Origin: Wyeomyia smithii
Lineage: Eukaryota > Arthropoda > Insecta > Diptera > Culicidae
DNA: 64,000 nucleotides
Assembly (NCBI RefSeq): GCF_029784165.1
Contig: NC_073696.1
Span: forward strand, 172,970,912 to 173,034,911
Direction of reading: 5' to 3'
In this document: piece after piece, positions 19,641 through 29,572 of the stretch
Numbering within the stretch: position 1 is the first letter of the stretch
How the letters are laid out: every line of letters starts with the position of its first letter
Notes under the pieces: model-generated
What the model saw: the letters and a program-made list of their open reading frames with translations, nothing else
Databases searched by the model: none
What the model was told of the DNA's origin: nothing
Position numbers and translations under genes: made by a program

Positions 19641-20723
19641 CTAGCAGTCATCTCGAAAACCAAAATGTGTCGTATCTTGAGCCAACCCCAATCTGGGATC
19701 AAACATTCCTCCGGCCTGATATCCACATTTTTTGAAAACATTAGTACTGTCGAAGTTTTTAAATTTTTGGATAGCTTCTGCGATTGCTACCATTAGATTT
19801 TTGGTGTGAAGTTCAATGTAGGTTCGTTTCAAATATCTTTTTAAGTAACCAAAAAGAAACTCAATGGGGTTGAAAAATGGTGCATAAGCTGGTAAAAAGA
19901 CAACATAAATTCCAAGGGAACGGAGGTATTCTACTATTGCTCTATGGCAGTGGATTCTGGCTCCATCCAAAATCCATACAGAATGTTGTCCAGGATATCT
20001 CTGTATAAGTCCTGAACAAATCAACGAGCGGCAACAGTTGAAAAAGCGAATACGTTTGAACGTTCCCTCTGTATAAAACGTTTCAATAAGTCCGGTTTGT
20101 CCCATAAAAGATAGCATGGAAACACGCGGACAGCGGTTGAACTCTCCGCGAAAAATCAAGCGCTTTCCTACTTGTCCATACCTCTTGTTTCGTAGAATTC
20201 CTTTGTTGTCACAGGACACTTCATCTAAGAATAACAGCATATGAAGATCCCACTTAATTAAAAACAGTTCATTTGCAAACCGTACTACATCACTCTCACG
20301 GAGTTGAATCGCTCGACGCTCCAATGCTTTAAATGTAAAGCCTTCTGCATGCAGAATACGACAAATAGAAGCCGTACTTATTGTAACAGAAAATGTAATT
20401 TGAAATCGTTGTTTTGCTTCAAGATTGCACTTGTAGAGATCGACAATCCATCGCCTCTGTACTGCACTAAACCGTAAATAGACGAGAGCCCTTTCTTTTC
20501 GAGTGAAGAATCCGTTTTCCTCATATCGTCGTATCCAATTCCCAATTTTAACGTCACTTTTTCCATATTTTTGAGCTAACTGAACTTTTGACAAGCCCAG
20601 AAAATAGAATCCATATAAACAATGATAAACCGTATTTGTTGATGCGTGTCGATTGTGAACGTTACACCGAATCTCTGCCATTCTGAATAAGCTAGAAAGG
20701 AAAAACTTATTATTGTAGTACAC
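19641..20723 (-). CDS. DD34E transposase (IS630-Tc1-mariner superfamily)
   Basis: An uninterrupted 360-aa frame. An N-terminal helix-turn-helix region (about 35-70, containing GLSKVQLAQKYGKSDVKIGN) and a second helical DNA-binding segment (about 85-130) precede an RNase H-fold catalytic domain. Asp167 lies in LLFLDEVS, Asp253 in WILDGARIH and Glu288 in FNPIEFLFGYLKR, with 34 residues between the last two, giving DD34E. Met15 (MAEIRC) is an alternative start. Such enzymes cut and paste elements at TA sites in the nucleus. The reading frame is intact although its neighbour is broken, so it may be recent or still functional. Mosquito gambol-type DD34E families are a possible relative; I cannot confirm. 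Confidence 0.85.
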   Translation of the reverse strand: MYYNNKFFLSSLFRMAEIRCNVHNRHASTNTVYHCLYGFYFLGLSKVQLAQKYGKSDVKIGNWIRRYEENGFFTRKERALVYLRFSAVQRRWIVDLYKCNLEAKQRFQITFSVTISTASICRILHAEGFTFKALERRAIQLRESDVVRFANELFLIKWDLHMLLFLDEVSCDNKGILRNKRYGQVGKRLIFRGEFNRCPRVSMLSFMGQTGLIETFYTEGTFKRIRFFNCCRSLICSGLIQRYPGQHSVWILDGARIHCHRAIVEYLRSLGIYVVFLPAYAPFFNPIEFLFGYLKRYLKRTYIELHTKNLMVAIAEAIQKFKNFDSTNVFKKCGYQAGGMFDPRLGLAQDTTHFGFRDDC

Positions 20724-21188
20724 TAACTTTTTATATTTTCCATTAAAAAAGAATTATACGTACGAATTCACTCGGATCAAACAAATAAACAACGGATACA
20801 TCAAAATGAAAATACACACTAGCTTGTTTTCAGAGCTGCCAAACAGATTTATCCGTGCTAATAAGTAAATGCACTACAACGATTACTAATTTTATTTTTT
20901 CATGATTCATGCAGAGCTTAACTGATTTATGGGTATATTCGAGTATTTTTCGTAAAAACATTTTTAAACTTTGTGTCGTGCTGAAACATCTTCTTGAGGT
21001 TAGAAACCCCAAAAGTCTTTGCAATGTTTTTTTTTTAAATTATAATACGGCAACTCTGTCTGTGTTTTTTTGCGGGTTTCTGTTATGTGCGTTACCTCCG
21101 CAGCGGAATGAAAATTTTTGTAAATATGCGCAATACTAAATATGGGGAAAAATAGGAGGGTCTTTTTATCGGGTTATGTTGTACGTAA
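20724..21188. other. Right flank of the DNA transposon
   Basis: AT-rich non-coding sequence upstream of the transposase that presumably contains its promoter and the other transposon end. I find no clear inverted repeat against 17437-18340. Confidence 0.3.
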
Positions 21189-21745
21189 ACGTCAGTGATG
21201 CCACCGGGTTGCTTTTGCCCCTTTTGCCTGGATCACAGATAGATTTTTTTTCAGATTTCGAGCACATTTTTCCGATTTTTCGAGCAGTTGCAGATATTTT
21301 TCAAAAACATCTGGCATCTCTGCTCCAAAGAACGCGTATTGATTTGAAGTGTAGGTAAACATTTTATCCAGCGATGCCAGGTAATTTTTTCGAATGCTCA
21401 AAACTCCATAAAAAATATGTTAACTTTTTATTGAAATGTTGTCAGTTGGCTAAAATTCCTGTAAATACATAAATTCGGGGTGAATTAGGCTTCCATGTGT
21501 TAACATGATCCTTCCAGCTGGTCTCAAGGTACGATACTAGTCTAACAAGCCAGTCGCCGTATGTTTAAATCCTGATTGGGGAGGTAGACTGTTAGTGTCA
21601 ATAGTATTGTAGCACTAGCCACGCAACTGTCTTGTACACTATAACGTCAAATTCCGTAACGAAATGTAGTACCTGTACTTTGCTTTTTGTCTTCACTAGA
21701 ACTCAAACGTCTTCCAAATAAAGACATGTCTGGCATCCCTGATCA
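21189..21745. repeat. GATGCCA-ended repeat fragments
   Basis: Complementary words GCGATGCCAGG (near 21372) and CTGGCATCCCTG (near 21730) look like ends of an old element that contains the SINE at 21515-21690. A further pair, GTGATGCCACC (21194) and CTGGCATCTCTG (21310), lies just left of it. Confidence 0.5.
21515..21690 (+). mobile_element. SINE family S2, copy 2 (diverged)
   Basis: It matches 15960-16172 from CTGGTCTCAAGGTACGATA through TGTCAATAGTATTGTAGC to a TTTGCTTTT tail, with many substitutions; the B box has decayed to GTTTAAATCC. An older copy. Confidence 0.8.
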
Positions 21746-22458
21746 TATCGCGACTTTTCGTAAAAGAGTGTTACATTGTTCGCCATTTTAAATCGTCTAA
21801 CATTAGTCAAGAAAGTGAGTTTTATGCGGATTTTCACTATTCCAGCTAAGATGGAATAAATTTTGTCCTCAGGATTTCGTGTGAATTTACGATTAAGTGG
21901 ATAGCTGTACAGTGTAGAGCATTAAGTGAATTTTGCAGTTACAGGTACCCTTAATATGCTAATATAGATTAGAAAAGCGATTTGCATCACTATCGAAGAG
22001 GAAGACAATATCCAGAACGTAGTGTAGAATAAAACCTTGTAATCACTAAATATCAGTGATGATGAAAAAACTTGTTTGACTTATCAGTAGAACAGTTGAA
22101 TTTTGCAAAGTGAAAATTGTGTTACATGGTGCCATTTGTGTAAGCTTTCAAAATGGTTGAGAAACTTTTTTGTTTGATAAAGTATAATATCTTTTACTAA
22201 ATAAGTGGTCAAAGTAAACAATAATATTGGAGTTCAAACACAAATATGTATCAAAGGCCGTTATAGACGGAACAAATTTTGCTTTATGTGATTAATTATA
22301 AGCTGCGATTCTGTAAAAGAGAAATATTTTACACTGGAACATTGATACGGAAGTTTTGAGAAAAACGAACACCGCGGTCAAATTGACAAGTCAGTTGTAA
22401 TTCATCATTAAAAGTGGATTCCAAAAGTAACCTGGGTCTTACCCAGGACTTTGAAAGG
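21746..22458 (+). promoter_or_regulatory. Probable promoter and 5' UTR of Medea
   Basis: This ~700-bp stretch matches no other part of the window and sits directly upstream of the inferred first coding exon. That contrasts with the repeats on both sides. No TATA box or TSS can be fixed by eye, though CATTAGTCAAG near 21800 resembles an arthropod initiator. The assignment depends on the exon-1 inference. Confidence 0.4.
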
Positions 22459-22519
22459 ATGGTGGGACTGTCTGGCGGTGCCCATCTATACGCAGCTGGG
22501 TTACCTCCTGCTCAGGAAA
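22459..22519 (+). CDS. Med: Likely first coding exon of Medea
   Basis: AAAGGATGG is a good start context. Twenty codons (beginning MVGLSGGAHLY) are followed by a strong GTAAGT donor leaving one base of a split codon. The Medea exon at 45050 has an acceptor CATAG followed by 11 bases before its first ATG; 1 + 11 = 12, so the frames join exactly, adding ~24 residues before Met45061. This would create a 22,530-bp intron. The alternative is that this exon belongs to another transcript and Medea translation starts at 45061. Phase match alone has a one-in-three chance. Confidence 0.55.
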
Positions 22520-22839
22520 GTAAGTATGCCGGTGGTGTCTGTAATTCGGCTTGATTACGATTGCAGTTTTTATTTTTGCTCTAAAAAGAACAGAAAAGAA
22601 ACTAGACTGATTGCAGTGAATGTTTAACTCTTCAAACACGGGTTGTAATACATTCTTCCCGAAATAATATGAAATGGCATTCGAGAAAAAAAAAATGAAG
22701 AGGTTGTTCGTGAGATACGACCGCAAGTTAACGAAGAATTACGACGGCCCATTTTATGCGAGGGTGTGCGCTATGAATCATAACATCGAGCACAACATAG
22801 AAACGTCCAATCCAATGTTTTTGTTTTTTTTTTCTTGCT

Positions 22840-22985
22840 CTCTTTTTAGAGACTTGGTCTCTATTTTTAAGCTAGTCTCTTAAAAGTCTCTTATCAACGG
22901 AAGGTCTGTAATGTCTCTTTTTTCTGAAATGGTTGCTTTTTTACTAAAAAGTCTTTCTATTTCTCGTTTAAATTATCAGGCGATG
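22840..22985. repeat. Decayed GGTCTCTTTTT-type array
   Basis: GAGACTTGGTCTCTATTTTTAAGC and AAAAGTCTCTT words parallel the GGTCAC arrays at 4147 and 17290 with C-to-T drift. Low-complexity, non-coding. Confidence 0.45.
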
Positions 22986-23144
22986 TTGGAAGGAGTATCA
23001 GTTGTGCAACAGAAAATTACATCGGAAAAAAAGACGACAGACAATACAATTCAGCAAAATTTTCTGAACAAGAAAGACACTGTTATCACAAGCTTTTTTT
23101 TTTTTAAACAACCAAAAAGTGAGCCAGGAGCGCATTCTTTTATA

Positions 23145-23322
23145 AAGCAAAAGCAAAGTCTGTTTCTATTCGACACAGACTTTGCAGCCATCCGTTATAG
23201 TGTACAGAACAATTGCGGGGCTAGCGCGATCCTATTGACTCTAAGAGTCTCTCTCCCGAACCAGGATTCAAACATACGGCAGTGCCAAGGCACTCGAGTC
23301 CAACTGGGAGGCTTTTTGATGG
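23145..23322 (-). mobile_element. SINE family S2, copy 3 (- strand)
   Basis: The AAAGCAAAAGCAAAG tail complement, then the body (CAATTGCGGGGCTAGCG, TATTGACTCTAAGAGTC) and the decayed tRNA-like head ending CCAACTGGGAGGC, match the complement of the other S2 copies. Confidence 0.82.
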
Positions 23323-23399
23323 CAATTATGACAAATCAAACATTCTGATAATTCGAGAGCAAATTAGTAAACATGCGACAAAAGTTAAGTAAGCCACTG

Positions 23400-24330
23400 G
23401 CCACTCACCGAGAGAAAAAAAAAATCACAGGAGGGTTGTGTGCAAAGCCACGACCGCAAGGTTGAAGTAGAATACTTTTACACAGCTCTACTTACGACTG
23501 TACATTAACCTACGGCCGGGCGAATCGGTTTGCGCCGCTTTTCGCGTTTAGCCTGGCAGAGGCCTAATGCGCACGGCCAACACAATAGAAAGGTGTTTTC
23601 ACATTGAAAATTAGACACGGCTTTACTGGAGTAAGTGTTGGCAAATGCATCAACCGCTAATACCGCCGCTATCGTACAAAAGTCAGCCTGGCAGAGGCCT
23701 TAGACGTGGTGACCAACCACAGGGCAAGTGATTTGTTTAATTTGAAGGCAGCCACAGGCGCAACCCGCTGCTATCCTCTGTTACTACCGAGTGCTGATAT
23801 CTGCTGTCAACTAAGTGGACGGTCCATCCAGTTCACCTTCCGACTAATGAATGTAGCTAGTCTTCCCACAAACACTCTTTTATAGCCGAAGGGTGCTACG
23901 TAATAGGCCACGCCTTTCAGTTCGGGTTTACCATTTCCTTATGTTCTTTAGACGAATTTTTCCACAATTCGCATTTGGTTTTTGTATCCAGCGAATATAC
24001 ACCGATGGTGCTCTCACACACGCAACGGTTTTAACCCGTATCTTATTGCGGTTTGTAACATCAAGCGATTTCATTTGCTCGCTGTTGCGTGTTGCATCAT
24101 GTTGCAACTTGGCAGCTGGGAGACGACAAAATTCTGTTAATGCTGATTGATTGAATCGACTTCATATTAGCTCTGCATAGTCGATCTTACTGCTTTTGTG
24201 AATGCGTTCTAACAAGGCAGTTTATTATTCAATGTCGGTTATGCTGATCGCAGCCTTTGCGCTGCCCCTACAGTGGGGGGTTTACTAAATAAAGTGAAAA
24301 TTAGACAATTACAACAGAATTTGATCGCAT
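23400..24330 (-). promoter_or_regulatory. Promoter-like module A, antisense
   Basis: On the - strand a TATA box (CTATAAAAG, complement of about 23876-23884) follows TACGTAGCACCCTTCGG. Downstream is CATTAGTCGG, an initiator-like word, and then GC-richer sequence with CCTGGCAGAGGCCT (twice) and GACGTGGTGACCAACCAC. It resembles a leader from a multicopy gene or an LTR-type promoter, but no coding sequence follows. Unidentified. Confidence 0.35.
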
Positions 24331-24419
24331 CCCGCACAGAATGTCTGCTTGTGTTGATGCCAGAAAATTATTAACCTTCAATTATATTTTTATTTGCCTT
24401 GAAAAAAGCATTTTGTGGT

Positions 24420-24920
24420 ACAAAATCGGTTACTGATTACAACTTTTGAGCTGCCCTAACATTGGGGGAATTAAGATACACGGAGAACATGTACTGTGGA
24501 AGCTATTTCACATTCAGTAAATTAGACGGGTGCGACAGATTTAAATTGCTAGGATGCAACACAGAATGCTTGCTTACGTTGACAAAAATTATTAACTTTC
24601 AATGACTTGTTTATTTACCTTGAAAAAGGCATTTTGATTTCCAAAATTGGATTTCCTGATGGCAATCTTCATGCTGCCCCAACACGGGGGGAATAATGGC
24701 TGTCTGGCGACACACGCTAAGAAAAACCGCGCTGCTCCTGAGACGTGGTGACCAACCACTGGGTTAGTGCTGCTGCTAAGGAAGGACGACTGCTGTTGTC
24801 GCTGTCTAGAACTATTATGAGCGGCTTCGGCTGAAACAGGCTCTTATATAGGCCAAATAGCATGTTTTCAATTGCAAGGTATATGATCCTGTCGACCGTG
24901 CTTGGGAAGCAAGCATATAA
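24420..24920 (-). promoter_or_regulatory. Promoter-like module B, antisense
   Basis: On the - strand, ATTGG (complement of a CCAAT near 24924) precedes TATATAAG (complement of about 24844-24851) by ~80 bp. Downstream lies GTGGTTGGTCACCACGTCTC, the same word found in module A, then repeated GCTGCCC(T/C)AACA(T/C)(T/G)GGGG blocks near 24250, 24452 and 24674. Modules A and B are related. The gene or element that they served is missing. Confidence 0.35.
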
Positions 24921-25251
24921 CGACCAATCAGAGGTCGAATTTTTCGTTTTGACAAGGCTTTACTATTTTCAGTAGAACAATAGTGTGTATAATAAAATTA
25001 CAATTATCTTGTTTTGGGAAGAATCTTAGAAGATTTTCCAATCTATTGCTGCAAGAACGAAGGAAATCCATCGAATACTAACCGATTTATTAGCATTTGA
25101 AATTGGACATATTTTTCACTTTTTTCGGTTTTAGATTTTAATTTCACATCCCTATGTAGCCGAACTTCCTGAGAGAAGTATTCTACTTCAAAAAAACATG
25201 CAAACCGAGATATGCTTCACACCAGCAAAATCATCCTTCAGCATGTCTGAA

Positions 25252-25364
25252 GCAGGTATTAGACGACGCAAATATTTGCTATTTCTGGTACGATTTTATA
25301 TTTGCACAAAATAAAATCTGTATTGAAAAATAGCAAAAATTTGCTTCGTCTAATACCTGCTTAA
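25252..25364. mobile_element. ~113-bp foldback MITE
   Basis: GCAGGTATTAGACGACGCAAA pairs with TTTGCTTCGTCTAATACCTGC as near-perfect ~35-bp arms around a short AT-rich loop. Non-coding. Confidence 0.75.
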
Positions 25365-25741
25365 AGCTTAATATATTGAACCATTTCTATCAACAGAGAT
25401 ATCAACGTCAAAATCGGTAAGCCAATTGGCTCGATTCTCCCTCTCCTAAATATTTTTAAGGGGTAACGTATCTTTTTGCCCCCCAATAATTCTATAAAGA
25501 TGGCACCTGTATTCGCATCTTCGCAAATCTTCGTATTCTTGACAATTTTATTTGTTATTTTCAAATTTTACAACCTTCATGCCATTTTGCAAAATTGTGG
25601 TCTATGCTGGCTAGTAACCAGCAATTTCATTTTAGCATGCCATTCCAAGCAGCTTCCGTCAATTCAGAATTTTCTATTATAAAAGCAAACAGTACCCACA
25701 CAACAAGGAGGAAATTTTATAGCCTTCATCCCTCTAGTGCC

Positions 25742-25857
25742 CAAGCCCACCTTTAGACGGGCTTCGGTAAAATCACTGTAAATCTATATTAACATTTTTC
25801 AAGTATTTACTAAAGATTGATAGTGATTTTACTAAAGCCCGTCTAAAGGCGGACTTG
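25742..25857. mobile_element. ~116-bp foldback element
   Basis: CAAGCCCACCTTTAGACGGG and its complement CCCGTCTAAAGGCGGACTTG, extended by GTAAAATCACT/AGTGATTTTAC, form ~38-bp imperfect arms. Confidence 0.7.
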
Positions 25858-26679
25858 AGGGCTTCAAGGTAAAATTAAAGTATGATTTCAGACAGAAATG
25901 ATAGATTTTTTAAAACCACAAATGTAACATTCTATCATAAAAATTTTGAATTGTGCTTTTCGTCTTTAGTTAAATACTACAAGGTATACAGCCCTAGGGT
26001 TGTATGAAATGGTGACGTGGGACTAAACACTGTAATTAGAAGGATTTTTAGTTACAAATGTTACAGAATCTGCAGACAGCAACAGTTCGTTTGTTCTGTG
26101 ATTTAGTATTTTTTATATGCAGACTCCTCATAAACTTTTTTTCTATAAATATATTGAACAATACTCGAAAGAACTTCGAATACACTTAACGATATTGTGT
26201 AGTGTTTCTTTGTGCGAACAACATTTCTTTAACAAGGCACAAGCGTTTCGTTGTTATTGAAGAAGCACCCAGAATTTCTCGCTATGCGTCTGAATCAGAA
26301 TTAACTCTATTTCCTCATAAACCAGATCCAAAAATATTTACGTTATCATAATACATGATTTTGTCTTATTAAACTCTGATCAAAAAAAAAATTATTATAC
26401 AAATTATATTATAAAAATAATTTCGAAGCCGTTACAACGCGCACCTCAGGTTGAGAACTGCTAGGTTCACTTATAGGGAAACATAGGAAGATAAGTTAAA
26501 CAAAATTATTACCAAGTTCCAGCGATCTACTCTTTCGATCACGATCATTTAGTGAATATCGAAGATAAAATTCAAAAAAAATCTTTTGACCGTTGCAAAA
26601 ATGCTCAATTCTTCAATCAAAGGAATAGTTATCGGTTTCCGTTATACTCTACTAAATTTTTTGGAAATAAATATTGAAA

Positions 26680-26737
26680 TTCAGTCCGCAAATATATATT
26701 TCGATTGTGACGTACAGTCTTCCTCAGTGCTTATGTG
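26680..26737 (-). ncRNA. Hammerhead ribozyme-like motif in the 3'-side terminal repeat
   Basis: Sense strand of the PLE: CTGAGGA (complement of 26721-26727), stem II GACTGT/ACAATC with one mismatch, GAAA (complement of 26699-26702) and an AT stem III before TGCGG. All invariant core positions are present. Confidence 0.68.
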
Positions 26738-26807
26738 GACTGGTAAAGAGCAAAGCGTAAATCCTGTTTTTTTATTTGTAGTAGGTAAAAATGAAAATTT
26801 AGCACCC

Positions 26808-27686
26808 TTAATTGGAGTTAGGTAGGGAATTATGCGGTCGATTGTTTACCGTACCATGTCTGGGGTTTTTGGGAAGCAGATTGAATAGCCATGAGGGGTG
26901 ATTACCTGCGTCTTTATTGAGAAGCGTGCATGAGTGTTGTTTATAAATTTCTAAACTTTCAGCTACGTCTAATTTCCATAAATTATTAACGGGGCGGAGG
27001 AGGTGAATGTTATCCGAAGTTAGTGGATGTTCCTCGTTAAAAATATGTTCAGCCACTTTTGATTTGAAATGGTGTGGTGGGGCATTTGTTGAAACTTTAC
27101 TTGCTTTGGTCACTTCTGCGAAATGTTCTTTGAAACGTATCCCTAGGTTACGTTTAGTTTGTCCAATGTAAACCATGTCACAGTGACTGCATGAAATTTT
27201 ATAAATTCCAGCTTTGTTCAGGGTATCAATAGGGTCTTTGGTAGACCCTAATTTTGTTTTGAGTTGGGTATTTCTACTAGTGTAGACAATATCCATCCCA
27301 AATTTTCTAAATTTTGAACGAAGTGGGCGTGTCAAGTTAACGTCATATTCAACGACTACCCTTTTCAGATCTTCTGTTATTGGGGTGAGTGTTGTAAAAG
27401 ATTTCCGAATTTGAGCACGCTTCTTTTTATCAACAATGGCTTGAATGATACTTTCATTGTAGCCATTAAGTTTAGCAATTTCGAAAATATTTTCCAGTTC
27501 CTTTTGCTTGGCTACTTCACTTAGAGGTAAAGTTTCCATGCGGTGGATCATATGATGGAAGAATGCCATTTTATGCTGGAAGGGATGGTTTGAAGTGTTA
27601 GGTATTACCCGTTTTGTATTCGTGGGTTTCCGATAAATAAACAACGACGTCCAAGAAAGGGAGTCTGTTGTTAAGTTCTTTTTCAA
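26808..27686 (-). pseudogene. PLE C-terminal part with GIY-YIG endonuclease
   Basis: This 292-residue frame continues the RT frame after a single frameshift near 27625-27650: both frames encode the same RKPTNTK/SETHEYKTG region in different phases. The RT thumb region (to about 150) is followed by GIY at 160-162 and YIG at 173-175, with the CxxC pair SCSHC between them as in Penelope endonucleases; a conserved Arg (R178 or R184) and HF follow. The domain nicks target DNA for priming. Endonuclease residues look intact; only the frameshift separates it from the RT. Confidence 0.88.
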
Positions 27687-29043
27687 TTGTGAAGTTTATA
27701 TTTTTATGGGTATTATTAAGGGATATGAAAAAAGTTTCAAGATCCGCCCTTTTCAAAATACAAAAAATATCATCCACATACCTCCACCATCGAATCGGTA
27801 AGATGTTCCTCTTCTCTAATGTACTTTCTATATTTGCCATGAAGAGCTCACATAGAAATGGAGAAAGAGGATTCCCCATTGGTGCCCCTTTAGTCTGTTT
27901 GTAAAATTTACCACGAAATGTGAAGTAGTTTTCTTTCATGCAGAGGCGTGAAAGTTTCAACAAACTGTCAACTTTCTTTTTCCAAGTATTATCAAAATAT
28001 TGGGAAAGAAGCCAGTCCCCTAAAAGGTTTAAGGTTTCATTCACTGGAACGCTAGGAAATAAGGCCGTGACGTCAAATGAAACCATTATCTCATCAGATT
28101 GGATGTTACCCGAGGATCTTAAATTTCCAACGAAATCTCCGGTGCTCTTTACTGATCGACTTGGAAATTTATGGGGCATGGCTTGAAATTCTTTTACCAG
28201 CCATTTAGCCAATTTTTCTGTGGGAGCCCCTACCGCTGAGATAATTTCTCTCATTTCATTTCCAGGTTTGTGAATTTTGGGGAGACCCTTTATTCTTGGA
28301 AGAACTGGATTTGAAACACGAAGATTTTGTAACGCATTACCCAAAACGGGTTTGCATTCTTTTATTGTATTTTCTACACGTTTTACCATATCAGCAAGAG
28401 GATTCAGTCGCAGTTGCCAATATGGACCTTTATCAATTTTTTGGGTTATTTGTTCATCATAGTCATCCTTGTCCATGATGGCGGTTTTGTTCCCCTTATC
28501 TGCTTTTAAATAGAAAACAGGTTTTTTACGTAATTCCTCAACTGTCTTTAAATCAGACGAATTTTCATGACGTGGCAGTGTCTTAGTAATTTTTGAAAAA
28601 AATTGGTGTACTTCACCAGTTTGTTCTGTGGAAAGTTTACAACTGTCCATCCCAGCTTCTATATCGATGATCGATTGTTCAATATTGGGTCGTGAAGAAA
28701 TTGCGAAATTTAGGCCCATATTTAGAAGATTTTGCTGGGGCTGTGAAAACTCGTACGAAGACCTATTGACCACAAAGTCGTCAATGAGGTGTACTTTGGC
28801 TGTCTTTCTACTATTGTTATTTCGTAGAAGCAGTTGATTTAACTTTTTCAATCCCAATTTTCGTTTTCTTTCCCCTTCACACTTTTCGGCTACTTTAACT
28901 TTAGTAAGAAAATTTTGAAATTCAAAAGGAAATTCTTTGGCAAGTTTTAAATGAAGTGAATAACATTCCAGAGTTGTGGAGCTAAGTTTACTATAAAGAA
29001 ACTTGATGCTACTTTTCAAACACTCCCGTTCCATATGTTTCAT
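27598..29043 (-). pseudogene. PLE reverse transcriptase region
   Basis: A 481-residue frame. Motif A is FDVTALFPSVPV (323-334), motif B is TKGAPMGNPLSPF (384-396) and motif C is RYVDDIF (421-427), with both catalytic aspartates present. Upstream are KADKGNKTAI (180-189) and LPRIKGLPKIHKPG (248-261), typical Penelope RT motifs. It copies the element's RNA using a primer at nicked DNA. The 5' part of the protein lies in another phase (29040-29258), and the 3' part is frameshifted (previous entry). The full gene thus has about two frameshifts and is inactive, though otherwise well kept. Confidence 0.92.
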
Positions 29044-29258
29044 AATGGAGGGGCTATAGTACTTTTAACTTTTACTCTATGACTCGTGGGAGTGACATGA
29101 TATTTCAAACAATTTTTAAGAAAGGAAATAGATTTGTGGATACCCGCAATGCTCTTTTTTAACTTTAAAAACCTATTTGGCTCATTTGGCTTGGATGCCA
29201 TTGTCGAATCTAGAAAATCTATAACGAGCGTCTTAGCAGAGTGATTGAGATCAATCAA
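29040..29258 (-). pseudogene. PLE N-terminal segment, out of frame
   Basis: A 72-residue frame ending 4 bp into the start of the RT frame. Basic, helical sequence (NRFLKLKKSIAGIHKSISF) fits the N-terminal region of a Penelope protein. Phase differs from the RT frame, so a frameshift near 29040 is likely. Confidence 0.65.
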
Positions 29259-29318
29259 AGAAATAGTTATCGGTTTCCGTTATACTCTACTAAATTTTTT
29301 GGAAATAAATATTGAAAT

Positions 29319-29376
29319 TCAGTCCGCAAATATATATTTCGACTGTGACGTACAGTCTTCCTCACTGCTTATGTGC
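29319..29376 (-). ncRNA. Hammerhead-like motif with mutated core
   Basis: The same structure as the copy at 26680, but the core reads GTGAGGA: the invariant C at position 3 is G (base 29365 on +). Stem II is perfect and GAAA is present. The C3 change should disrupt the C3-G8 pair and abolish cleavage. Confidence 0.68.
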
Positions 29377-29382
29377 TTACGT

Positions 29383-29572
29383 GGACCAATATTTTGATAA
29401 TACTTGGAAAAAGAAAGTTGACAGTTTTTTGAAACTTTCACGCCTTTGCATGAAAGAAAACTACTTCACATTTCGTGGTAAATTTTACGAACAGACTAAA
29501 GGGGCACCAATGGGGAATCCTCTTTCTCCCTTTCTATGTGAGCTCTTCATGGCAAATATAGAATGTACATTA
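29383..29572 (+). pseudogene. Inverted 63-codon PLE RT fragment
   Basis: It encodes QYFDNTWKKKVDS to ANIECTLEK in the + direction, matching residues 348-411 of the - strand RT with three or so substitutions. It lies between oppositely oriented terminal repeats and so forms the snap-back end of the composite PLE. Confidence 0.9.

Noticed and set aside
22911..23348. 145-aa frame
   Set aside because: It spans a decayed GTCTC array and an antisense S2 SINE, so it is not a gene.
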